Below are positions 16,257 through 22,568 of a DNA stretch of 42,627 bases, one piece after another (within the stretch, counting starts at the first letter, position 1; every line of letters begins with the position of its first letter). This DNA comes from JANRLJ01 sp034437895. GTDB taxonomy: Bacteria; Chloroflexota; Anaerolineae; Aggregatilineales; Phototrophicaceae. Position numbers and translations under genes: made by a program. Where the stretch lies: contig DAOTTO010000169.1 in assembly GCA_034437895.1 (NCBI GenBank), positions 1-42,627 of the forward strand. The letters are read 5' to 3'. The notes beneath the pieces are model-generated. The model was not told the DNA's origin, did no database searches, and was given only the letters and a program-made list of their open reading frames with translations.

Positions 16257-18263
16257 ATGCTCATTGGCGTAGATATCGGCGGTACATTTACCGATTTTGT
16301 CCTCAGCACCGAAGGTCGCTTGACCATCCACAAACTGCCCAGTACGCCGCACAATCCTGCACTGGCGATGCTTGATGGGTTAAATACCTTGATGGCAGGA
16401 CATACCGCTGAGGAGCGGGCATGGGTGGCACACGGCTCAACCGTTGCGACCAATGCCATCTTAGAGCGCAAAGGGGCGAAGACTGCTTTCATCACGACGA
16501 TGGGATTCCGTGATGTGCTGTTAATCGGGCGGCAAAATCGCCCATTGCTGTACGCCCTCCAGCCTGCTCTGCCGCCGCCATTGATTCCGCGTGAGTTGTG
16601 CTACGAAGTGCGGGAGCGCCTCGACTATACTGGACAAGTGCTCATCCCATTGGATATGAGCATTCTGGATGCGGTCTTAGATCACATTGCGGAGCAGCAG
16701 ATCGAATCGGTTGCGGTTTGTTTGCTTTACAGCTTCATTGATCCTAAACATGAAATCGCCATCCGTCAGCGTATTATTGAGCGCGGGATTTTAGAAGCGT
16801 GGCAGGTGGCGCTTTCCAGTGAGGTGCTGCCGGAATTCCGCGAATATGAACGCGCCAGCACCGTCGCCCTAGAAGCCTACGTCCGTCCGGTGATGACCCG
16901 CTACATCGGGCATCTGCAAGCGCAGTTGGCGAACACATATAAAGACAGTATCGCCGGTTTGCGTGTGATGAAATCCGATGGCGGAATCGCTGGTGCGGAG
17001 CGCGTCCGTCAGCAAGCCATCCAAACCGCCTTAAGCGGCCCTGCGGCGGGGTTAATCGGCGCGGCACATCTGGCGAAGTTGGCGGGTTATCCCAACATTA
17101 TCACGCTAGATATGGGTGGTACGTCAACCGATATCGCGTTATCGGCGGGGGAACTGCTGCGCCGTCCGCAATCCGAGATTGACGGTCTGCCGCTGCGGAT
17201 TCGCCTGCTCGATATTGAGACTATAGGCGCGGGGGGCGGCTCGATTGCGCGGGTTGATGCAGGGGGGGTGCTGCGAGTCGGGCCGGAAAGCGCGGGGGCT
17301 GATCCGGGTCCCGTCGCTTATGGACGCGGCGGCACACAGCCGACGGTGAGTGATGCCAATCTCGTACTTGGACGCTTGAATCCCGATCATTTTCTTGGCG
17401 GCGGCATGACGCTTGACGTGTCGGCGGCAAAAAGCGCTATCGACAAGTTGGCAAATACCATGAATGTCCGTCTGGAAGAAGCCGCGCAGGGAATCATTGA
17501 TGTTGCCAATGCCAACATTGACCGAGCCTTGCGGCGTGTTTCGGTGGCGCGAGGACACGATCCGCGCAATTTTACGCTGGTGGCTTTCGGCGGGGCAGGT
17601 GGCTTACATGCCTGTGCTGTCGCCGTGAATCTGGATATTCCGCGTGTACTGATTCCGCGTTATCCCGGTGTGCTGTGCGCGTTGGGTCTGTTAATGGCAA
17701 ATATCACGCTGGATTACAATTATTCAATACTGCGTGTCGTCGATGATGCTACTTCTGCTGCATTAGGGTCAATTGCTACGGGCATGATTGCCCAAGCCAG
17801 CGCTGATCTGACCTGGGAAGGGATTCTTGCATCCCATAAGCAGTATCAAGTTTCTGTCGATGCACGGTATCAAGGACAAGCGTATGAACTCAATATTCCA
17901 TTTGATACTAACGATGATGTTCGTAAAATCTTCCATGCTGCCCATGACCGCACCTATGGGCATTCGATGTCGGAACGTCCGGTTGAAGTGGTCAATTTGC
18001 GGTTGCAAGCTATCGGGCTAATCGATCATCCTGAACTGACCGCCGAAGAATCGCTCAACGGCGAATTTGTGGCTGATGGGCTGATTGGCGAGAAGAAATC
18101 GGCGGACGGCACACGGTTAGGACTTTATAACCGCGACCAAATGCCGTCCGGTGCGCGTTTTATTGGCCCCGCGCTGATTTTCCAGCTTGATAGTACAACT
18201 TACGTTGCGCCAGGGTGGTCAGCACGGGTAGATGGTTATCGCAATCTGATTTTAGAGCGGTGA
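16257..18263 (+). CDS. hyuA: hydantoinase/5-oxoprolinase subunit A (HyuA family)
   Basis: This 668-aa protein has the HyuA layout: an N-terminal actin-like ATPase motif, GVDIGGTFTDFV (residues 4-15), then HGSTVATNAILERKGAKTAF, and the central hydantoinase_A domain with GGTSTDIALS and GAGGGSIARVDAGG. VAFGGAGGLHACAVA follows, with a small C-terminal domain. The family hydrolyses cyclic amides (hydantoins, 5-oxoproline) or carboxylates ketones with ATP, together with a HyuB subunit. HyuB is encoded 4.3 kb downstream on the same strand instead of directly adjacent, which is unusual. A TATAAT promoter and AAGGAG ribosome binding site are present. The true substrate is unknown; 5-oxoproline or a hydantoin are the default guesses. 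Confidence 0.9.
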   Translation: MLIGVDIGGTFTDFVLSTEGRLTIHKLPSTPHNPALAMLDGLNTLMAGHTAEERAWVAHGSTVATNAILERKGAKTAFITTMGFRDVLLIGRQNRPLLYALQPALPPPLIPRELCYEVRERLDYTGQVLIPLDMSILDAVLDHIAEQQIESVAVCLLYSFIDPKHEIAIRQRIIERGILEAWQVALSSEVLPEFREYERASTVALEAYVRPVMTRYIGHLQAQLANTYKDSIAGLRVMKSDGGIAGAERVRQQAIQTALSGPAAGLIGAAHLAKLAGYPNIITLDMGGTSTDIALSAGELLRRPQSEIDGLPLRIRLLDIETIGAGGGSIARVDAGGVLRVGPESAGADPGPVAYGRGGTQPTVSDANLVLGRLNPDHFLGGGMTLDVSAAKSAIDKLANTMNVRLEEAAQGIIDVANANIDRALRRVSVARGHDPRNFTLVAFGGAGGLHACAVAVNLDIPRVLIPRYPGVLCALGLLMANITLDYNYSILRVVDDATSAALGSIATGMIAQASADLTWEGILASHKQYQVSVDARYQGQAYELNIPFDTNDDVRKIFHAAHDRTYGHSMSERPVEVVNLRLQAIGLIDHPELTAEESLNGEFVADGLIGEKKSADGTRLGLYNRDQMPSGARFIGPALIFQLDSTTYVAPGWSARVDGYRNLILER

Positions 18264-18271
18264 GCGCTAAC

Positions 18272-18682
18272 TCACATCACATTAAACATGTGCGTCAAAA
18301 TTGTCTTAAAAGCACTTTCCCATGCGTATTGGTGTTCTGGTGTCCAGCGCTCCCCTAAGAATTCTGCAAAAGTGGTCAAAAGTGCTTCACGAAACAGCGG
18401 TACAAATTCAGGCCTTACGCCATATTTTTCTATATGGACTTGTCCCAGATCGATTAAATAGCGCGTCATGCTTGGATCGCGGAGATTTTCGATAATCATC
18501 ACTAGTGCAAAAAGGAGTTTTTGCCGCTGTTGGCGTAAATCACCCCTTCGAAATAAGGCGGCGATTCGAGGATCGCTGTTCAGAAATAAATCGTAAAAGC
18601 GGGTAATGAAGGCATCGCTGTAGGTTGCTACTTCCTTAAAGCTGCTTTCAACAAGTTGGATATTTTCCATTTGTAGATACAT
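18272..18682 (-). CDS. single-domain globin, copy 1
   Basis: A 136-aa protein of the bacterial single-domain/flavohemoglobin-type globin class. FYDLF places a Tyr at the expected B10 position (distal pocket), and GQVHIEKYGVRPEF contains the proximal haem-binding His (HxxxYGV). FREALLTTFAEFLG and a Trp-rich end (WTPEHQYAWESAF) follow the globin G and H helices. By alignment to Vitreoscilla haemoglobin, E7 appears to be Gln. No FAD/NAD reductase domain follows. The ATG at 18682 is chosen for GAGAGG 7 nt upstream; the further upstream Met at 18721 lacks one. It probably binds O2 or NO. A second globin gene lies 100 nt upstream on the same strand. Confidence 0.85.
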   Translation of the reverse strand: MYLQMENIQLVESSFKEVATYSDAFITRFYDLFLNSDPRIAALFRRGDLRQQRQKLLFALVMIIENLRDPSMTRYLIDLGQVHIEKYGVRPEFVPLFREALLTTFAEFLGERWTPEHQYAWESAFKTILTHMFNVM

Positions 18683-18782
18683 TGTGCGCCTCTCTATTTG
18701 AAAAATTGTATAGGCATACAACTTTACAAAATAGTAACCTTTGACATGGAACTAACATGAGGATGCGCCACAAAAGCAGGAA

Positions 18783-19184
18783 TTAATTGTACTGCATTCG
18801 CGCTGAAATTTGTTCGTAAGCATCTTGCCAAGCCTGCTCAACATCGGGTGTCCAGCCTTCGCCCAAAAATTCGCCAAGTGTTTCGAGTAGCGCTTGTCCC
18901 AACATCGGGAAATGCTTAGGAAGCACACCATAGTGATCCAAATGACTTTTGCCCAAATTCGTGAGATAGCCTGCTGTCGAGGGGTCGGTCAGGTTTTCCA
19001 CGATCAAAATCAGCGATTGCAGCAGCTTTTTCCGCATCAATATCATATTGCTTTTCACAAAAAGCATCTTGATTTCGGGGTATATCTCAAACAGTCGGGT
19101 ATAAAAGCGATCTACAAAGGCATCGCCATCGTTAAAAATCGTCCGAAAACTGCTTTCGACCAAATCCGCCCGTTGAAGATCCAT
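18783..19184 (-). CDS. single-domain globin, copy 2
   Basis: A 133-aa paralogue of the neighbouring globin: FYTRLFEIYPEIKMLF (B10 Tyr), LGKSHLDHYGVLPKHF (proximal His in the HxxxYGV motif), LGQALLETLGEFLGEGW and a C-terminal helix. At the inferred E7 position it has Lys where copy 1 has Gln, so the distal pockets differ and ligand behaviour may differ too. This is a by-eye alignment. It is the promoter-proximal gene of the pair on the minus strand. It is divergent from the toxin-antitoxin array, whose first ATG is 86 nt away. Confidence 0.85.
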   Translation of the reverse strand: MDLQRADLVESSFRTIFNDGDAFVDRFYTRLFEIYPEIKMLFVKSNMILMRKKLLQSLILIVENLTDPSTAGYLTNLGKSHLDHYGVLPKHFPMLGQALLETLGEFLGEGWTPDVEQAWQDAYEQISARMQYN

Positions 19185-19269
19185 AATCCCCCCTGATGCT
19201 GCGTCTGATAATACAACTATAGTACAATGATAATGAGTTTCCGGGTAAAAAGATCAAGAGGAAAATGCG

Positions 19270-19563
19270 ATGGCGACAAATTACATTACGATTAAAGGTT
19301 TCATCAAAAACGGCGAACTCAACGTCGATTTACCGGAAAATGTTATGGATGGCGAAATCGAAGTGAAGCTGCCTGTCATTGGTGCTGAAATCCCTTGGGA
19401 AGACCAGCCTTGGACGGAGGAGGAATTGGCGGAATTTATGGTTTTTGAACCAATTCCCGCCTATGAAATTGAAACTGGCGGCTGGGAGCATCTTGGCATC
19501 ACCGACAGCGCGGAATGGCTTAATGAACAGAAAAGAAAACGTCGGGAGCAGCACAAATGGTAG
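19270..19563 (+). CDS. VapB-like antitoxin, array copy 1
   Basis: A 97-aa protein with an N-terminal beta-rich domain NYITIKGFIKNGELNVDL, DLPENVMDGEIEVKLP (residues 4-36), presumed to bind DNA and dimerise. An acidic, Trp-rich linker (PWEDQPWTEEELAEF) and a basic C-terminal tail (EQKRKRREQHKW) follow, presumed to bind the toxin. This is the style of many cyanobacterial and Chloroflexota antitoxins paired with PIN toxins. It lacks the TGAEI motif of copies 2 and 3. GAGG lies 9 nt upstream of the ATG. Its stop is overlapped by the toxin start (ATGGTAG, 7 nt), so the two are translationally coupled. Confidence 0.8.
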   Translation: MATNYITIKGFIKNGELNVDLPENVMDGEIEVKLPVIGAEIPWEDQPWTEEELAEFMVFEPIPAYEIETGGWEHLGITDSAEWLNEQKRKRREQHKW

Positions 19564-19940
19564 ATGCTTTTTTGGATGATGACATATTGATTAACCTTTT
19601 GCGTAATTTCCCATCGTCTCTCGTTTGGAAATCGACACAGGGAAAAGCCATTTGGGGAATTGCACCTGCGGCGTGGATGCAAGTAATAGAAGGTGCGTCA
19701 AATAAAATAGCACAACAGCGAGCGGGGCGTTTCCTAAAACAATTCGCCTTAATCTACCCGACACAATCTGAAATTGATTGGGCAATGCAGCAGTTACAAA
19801 TCTTTTATTTAAGTCACAATGTTGATGCGTTTGACTGCCTCATCGCCGCGCCTGCCCATCGCCTACAACTGCCACTTTATACGCGCAATCTTAAGCATTT
19901 TACGCCGCTGCTCGGCAATCTCGCGCAGCAGCCGTATTGA
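19557..19940 (+). CDS. PIN-domain (VapC-like) toxin, array copy 1, with Glu-to-Gln change
   Basis: A 127-aa PIN-fold ribonuclease toxin homologue. The first acidic motif is FLDDDILINLL (residues 5-15), the third is DAFDCLIAA, and TRNLKHF follows near the C-terminus. In the second motif the other three copies read ExxxG (EIIEG, EVIQG, EAMLG), but this copy reads QVIEG, encoded CAA. The usual metal-coordinating Glu is thus replaced by Gln, a one-base change, and activity may be reduced or lost. The C-terminal ~34 residues are essentially identical to the other toxins. It overlaps its antitoxin by 7 nt and is followed 11 nt later by antitoxin 2. Confidence 0.82.
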   Translation: MVDAFLDDDILINLLRNFPSSLVWKSTQGKAIWGIAPAAWMQVIEGASNKIAQQRAGRFLKQFALIYPTQSEIDWAMQQLQIFYLSHNVDAFDCLIAAPAHRLQLPLYTRNLKHFTPLLGNLAQQPY

Positions 19941-20058
19941 AAGAGATAAAAATGACTGTAAATTACATCACGATTAAAGGTTTCATCAAAGACGGCGAAC
20001 TCAACATCGATTTACCGGAAAATGTGATTGATGGCGAAATCGAAGTGAAGCTGCCTGT
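19812..20058 (+). repeat. constant junction block J1 (toxin 1 end / antitoxin 2 start)
   Basis: Nearly identical to the blocks at 20512-20759 and 21203-21450. It holds the last ~43 codons of the toxin, the 11-nt spacer AAGAGATAAAA, and the first ~35 codons of the next antitoxin. Differences are scattered single bases, many synonymous. Confidence 0.85.
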
Positions 20059-20257
20059 CATTGGTGCTGAAATCCCTTGGGAAGACCGCCCTTGGACGGA
20101 GGAGGAATTAGAAGAATTACTCCATCCTGATCCAAAAACAGGTGCGGAAATTGCCAAATCGACCTCTATTGGGGCTTGGGCGCACCTAGGTATCGAAGAT
20201 GGTGTCGGTTGGGTGCAAGAGCAACGCCGCAAACGGCAGGAAAAGAATAGATGGTAG
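19952..20257 (+). CDS. VapB-like antitoxin, array copy 2
   Basis: A 101-aa antitoxin. The N-terminus (VNYITIKGFIKDGELNIDL ... VKLPV) is the shared constant part. The middle IGAEIPWEDRPWTEEELEE is close to copy 1, then HPDPKTGAEIAKS and a C-terminal GIEDGVGWVQEQRRKRQEK are its own. The ATG at 19952 is preceded by GAAAGAG within the 11-nt gap after toxin 1; the upstream in-frame TTG overlaps the toxin stop and is unlikely. Its stop overlaps the toxin 2 start (ATGGTAG). Confidence 0.8.
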   Translation: MTVNYITIKGFIKDGELNIDLPENVIDGEIEVKLPVIGAEIPWEDRPWTEEELEELLHPDPKTGAEIAKSTSIGAWAHLGIEDGVGWVQEQRRKRQEKNRW

Positions 20258-20640
20258 TTCTAGCAGCAGATTGTTTAGTAGACACCGATGTGATTGTCGA
20301 TTTACTGCGTGGTTATGCGCCTGCTCAAATTTGGATTGCCAGTCAACACAATCCCGGCATTAGTCGTAGTGTCCGGCTTGAGATTATTGAGGGAGCGCTC
20401 AACAAAATTTTTCAAAAACAGGCAATTAATCTAGTGAATGAATTTGAATCGGTAGAAATGACCCTCTCGGACTTTGCATGGGCAGAACAACAGCTTGCCC
20501 GTTTGCGACTCAGTCACAATGTTGGTGCATTTGACTGCCTCATTGCTGCGCCTGCCCATCGTCTGCAACTACCACTTTATACGCGCAATCTAAAGCATTT
20601 TACGCCGCTGCTTGGCAATCTCGCGCAGCAGCCGTATTGA
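20251..20640 (+). CDS. PIN-domain (VapC-like) toxin, array copy 2
   Basis: A 129-aa PIN-domain protein with all expected acidic residues: CLVDTDVIVDLLRGYAP (first Asp near residue 11), LEIIEGALNK (Glu), GAFDCLIAA (Asp) and TRNLKHF. It should be an Mg2+-dependent endoribonuclease inhibited by its antitoxin. The N-terminal half is strongly diverged from toxins 1 and 4, while the last 34 residues are shared with toxins 1 and 4. The start overlaps the antitoxin stop by 7 nt. Confidence 0.85.
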   Translation: MVVLAADCLVDTDVIVDLLRGYAPAQIWIASQHNPGISRSVRLEIIEGALNKIFQKQAINLVNEFESVEMTLSDFAWAEQQLARLRLSHNVGAFDCLIAAPAHRLQLPLYTRNLKHFTPLLGNLAQQPY

Positions 20641-20759
20641 AAGAGATAAAAATGACTGTAAATTACATCACGATTAAAGGTTTCATCAAAGACGGCGAAC
20701 TCAACATCGATTTACCGGAAAATGTTATGGATGGCGAAATCGAAGTGAAGCTGCCTGTT
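20512..20759 (+). repeat. constant junction block J2 (toxin 2 end / antitoxin 3 start)
   Basis: The second copy of the ~248-bp constant block, with the same spacer AAGAGATAAAA between the toxin stop and antitoxin ATG. It differs from J1 by scattered substitutions (for example GGTGCA for GATGCG in the toxin part). Confidence 0.85.
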
Positions 20760-20960
20760 GCGGAAGATGCCATCGCTTGGGAAGACCGCCCTTGGATGGA
20801 GGACGAATTAGAAGAACTGCTGCGGCCTGAACCCCCGATGACGGGTGCAGAAATCGTCGCTGCTGGGTTGACTGGCGGCTGGGAACATCTCGGTATTGAA
20901 GACAGCGTTGAATGGCTAAATGAACAAAAGCGCCGTAGGAAAGAGCAAAGAAAATGGTAG
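20652..20960 (+). CDS. VapB-like antitoxin, array copy 3
   Basis: A 102-aa antitoxin with the constant N-terminus, then AEDAIAWEDRPWMEDELEELLRPEP, a TGAEI motif and the C-terminal WEHLGIEDSVEWLNEQKRRR. The AEDAI linker is shared only with copy 4, so copies 1/2 and 3/4 form two subgroups in this part. The last third resembles copy 1 (WLNEQKRxRxEQxKW). The ATG lies 12 nt after the toxin 2 stop; the toxin 3 start overlaps its stop (ATGGTAG). Confidence 0.8.
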   Translation: MTVNYITIKGFIKDGELNIDLPENVMDGEIEVKLPVAEDAIAWEDRPWMEDELEELLRPEPPMTGAEIVAAGLTGGWEHLGIEDSVEWLNEQKRRRKEQRKW

Positions 20961-21331
20961 CTGGATTGGTGGATGCAAACGTAATTATTGATGAACTTAG
21001 AAAATATCCACCTGCCGAAACTTGGTTACAGGGACAAAATTATCTTGGGATTAGTCGCGCTGTTTATCTGGAAGTGATTCAAGGGGCGGTGACAAAGATT
21101 GAACAGAGACGCGCCATAAAACTGATGAATCGCTTTCAATTTATTGAATTAATTGATGCTGATTTTAAATGGGCAACCGATCAGTTGATTCGCTTTAACC
21201 TGAGTCACAATATTGATGCGTTTGACTGTCTCATTGCCGCGCCTGCCCATCGCCTACAACTGCCACTTTACACGCGCAATCTGAAGCATTTTGCGCCGCT
21301 GCTCGGCAATCTCGCGCAGCAGCCGTATTGA
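20954..21331 (+). CDS. PIN-domain (VapC-like) toxin, array copy 3
   Basis: A 125-aa PIN-domain protein: LVDANVIIDELRKYPP (first Asp near residue 7), YLEVIQGAVTK (Glu), DAFDCLIAA and TRNLKHF are all present, so it looks catalytically intact. It differs from the other toxins in the constant tail by one substitution (HFAPLL for HFTPLL). Cognate antitoxin directly upstream, overlapping by 7 nt. Confidence 0.85.
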   Translation: MVAGLVDANVIIDELRKYPPAETWLQGQNYLGISRAVYLEVIQGAVTKIEQRRAIKLMNRFQFIELIDADFKWATDQLIRFNLSHNIDAFDCLIAAPAHRLQLPLYTRNLKHFAPLLGNLAQQPY

Positions 21332-21450
21332 AAGAGATAAAAATGACCGTAAATTACATCACGATTAAAGGTTTCATCAAAAACGGCGAACTCAACATCG
21401 ATTTACCGGAAAATGTTATGGATGGCGAAATCGAAGTGAAGCTGCCTGTT
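21203..21450 (+). repeat. constant junction block J3 (toxin 3 end / antitoxin 4 start)
   Basis: The third copy of the constant block, same length and spacer as J1 and J2, with a few substitutions (for example GCGCCGCTG for ACGCCGCTG, giving the single Thr-to-Ala change). Confidence 0.85.
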
Positions 21451-21663
21451 GCGGAAGATGCCATCCCTTGGGAAGACCGCCCTTGGATGGAAGACGAGCT
21501 AACTGCGATGCTCAAATTTGAACCAGCGACACTTGGCGAAATATTAGAAGCTGGATTAATTGGTCAAGGTGAAGCCGATTGGTCAGATGTAGAAGACAGC
21601 GCCATATTTGTTGAAGAACTCAGACGCAAACAGCAGGAACATCGGATATCGTGGACGGATTAG
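21343..21663 (+). CDS. VapB-like antitoxin, array copy 4
   Basis: A 106-aa antitoxin with the constant N-terminus and the AEDAIPWEDRPWMEDEL linker of copy 3, but a clearly different C-terminal third (LKFEPATLGEILEAG, then DVEDSAIFVEELRRKQQEH), longer by several residues. This is the most diverged toxin-facing part in the array. The overlap with the toxin start is 13 nt because the toxin uses a GTG instead of the ATG of the ATGGTAG overlaps seen in the other three pairs. Confidence 0.8.
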   Translation: MTVNYITIKGFIKNGELNIDLPENVMDGEIEVKLPVAEDAIPWEDRPWMEDELTAMLKFEPATLGEILEAGLIGQGEADWSDVEDSAIFVEELRRKQQEHRISWTD

Positions 21664-22031
21664 TAGATACCTCAATCGCCATTGACTTGGATCGCGGCTA
21701 CGCCCCTTCCATACAATGGATGCAAAATAATCCCACTTTGTTATTGGGAATTACGCCGATGGTTTGGATGGAAGCGATGCTTGGTGTCGGGAATCGTGCT
21801 GGACAAAGGCGTATAGCGAAACTCCTTCAACGGTTTCATATTGTTTATCTGATACAAAGTGACATGGATTGGGCAATGCAGCGGTTTCCAATTTATGCGT
21901 TGAGTCATGGTGTGGGAGTAGTAGATTGTCTGATCGCCGCGCCTGCCCACCGTCTGCAACTGCCACTTTATACGCGCAATCTGAAACATTTTACCCCGCT
22001 GCTCGGCAATCTCGCGCAGCAGCCCTATTGA
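21651..22031 (+). CDS. PIN-domain (VapC-like) toxin, array copy 4
   Basis: A 126-aa PIN-domain protein starting with GTG: GLVDTSIAIDLDRGYAP (first Asp near residue 6), WMEAMLGVGNR (Glu), GVVDCLIAA and TRNLKHF, so the active-site acids are present. Its middle (WAMQRFPIYALSHG) is closest to toxin 1. The terminal DNA has drifted slightly (CAGCAGCCCTATTGAAATAAGG versus CAGCAGCCGTATTGAAAGAG), as expected for the last unit with no antitoxin behind it. Confidence 0.83.
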   Translation: MDGLVDTSIAIDLDRGYAPSIQWMQNNPTLLLGITPMVWMEAMLGVGNRAGQRRIAKLLQRFHIVYLIQSDMDWAMQRFPIYALSHGVGVVDCLIAAPAHRLQLPLYTRNLKHFTPLLGNLAQQPY

Positions 22032-22058
22032 AATAAGGCCAATATTCGAGAAAACGTA

Positions 22059-22559
22059 ATGTCTATATTACCTGATCTCCTCGAACCCGATCTCAAAGTT
22101 GTTTTTTGTGGCACGGCTGCTGGCGATAAATCGGCACAAGTAGGCGCTTATTACGCGGGGCCAGGTAACGCTTTTTGGATAATTTTGCATCAAATCGGTC
22201 TTACTCCCTATCAACTTGAACCACAAGCATTTCGCTCCCTTGTTCAATATGGCATTGGTTTAACAGATTTGGCACAGCACACTTCGGGTGTGGATTACAA
22301 GCTTAATAAAACAGATTTTGATATTATGGGCTTTCGAGACAAAATCACCTATTTCAAACCCAAATTCCTTACCTTCAATGGCAAACGTGCGGCGCAAGAA
22401 TTTTATGGGCAGAGACTCAACGTGAATTATGGGCTTCAACCGGATAAACTCATACAAAGTGCCGTCTTTGTGCTGCCCTCAACATCCGGCGCAGCCCAGA
22501 GTTTTTGGGATGAAACCTATTGGTTCACGTTAGCAAATTTTTTAATGTCACTAGATTAG
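22059..22559 (+). CDS. Mug/TDG-like uracil (mismatch) DNA glycosylase family protein
   Basis: A 166-aa single-domain protein of the uracil-DNA glycosylase superfamily. VVFCGTAAGDKSA (about residues 13-25) corresponds to motif 1, followed by the diagnostic GAYYAGPGNAFW. The segment YGIGLTDLAQ follows, and LPSTSGAAQSFWDE is motif 2 (usually LPSxSG). The Mug motif-1 Asn (GINPG) is replaced by Ala, placing the protein in the GTAxG subgroup, whose base preference I cannot assign. Likely role: removal of deaminated or mismatched bases. It begins 27 nt after the last toxin, ends 9 nt before hyuB, and probably belongs to the same transcript. Confidence 0.82.
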   Translation: MSILPDLLEPDLKVVFCGTAAGDKSAQVGAYYAGPGNAFWIILHQIGLTPYQLEPQAFRSLVQYGIGLTDLAQHTSGVDYKLNKTDFDIMGFRDKITYFKPKFLTFNGKRAAQEFYGQRLNVNYGLQPDKLIQSAVFVLPSTSGAAQSFWDETYWFTLANFLMSLD

Positions 22560-22568
22560 AGATTTTCG

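Larger units (their letters stand above)
19270..22031 (+). repeat. tandem array of four VapBC-type modules with constant and variable blocks
   Basis: Four antitoxin-toxin gene pairs follow each other with a period of 682, 700 and 691 nt between antitoxin starts. Each antitoxin begins with the same ~35 residues and each toxin ends with the same ~34 residues, so an almost invariant ~248-bp block spans each toxin/antitoxin junction (19812-20058, 20512-20759, 21203-21450). Head-only (19270-19376) and tail-only (about 21903-22031) copies lie at the ends. Between the blocks, ~450-470 bp segments coding the antitoxin C-terminus and toxin N-terminal two-thirds are diverged. The whole array is probably one operon from a promoter upstream of 19270. 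Confidence 0.85.

Noticed and set aside
19270..22031. CRISPR array as an explanation for the periodic repeats
   Set aside because: The repeated blocks are ~248 bp with ~450 bp of coding sequence between them, far from CRISPR dimensions, and they encode protein ends.
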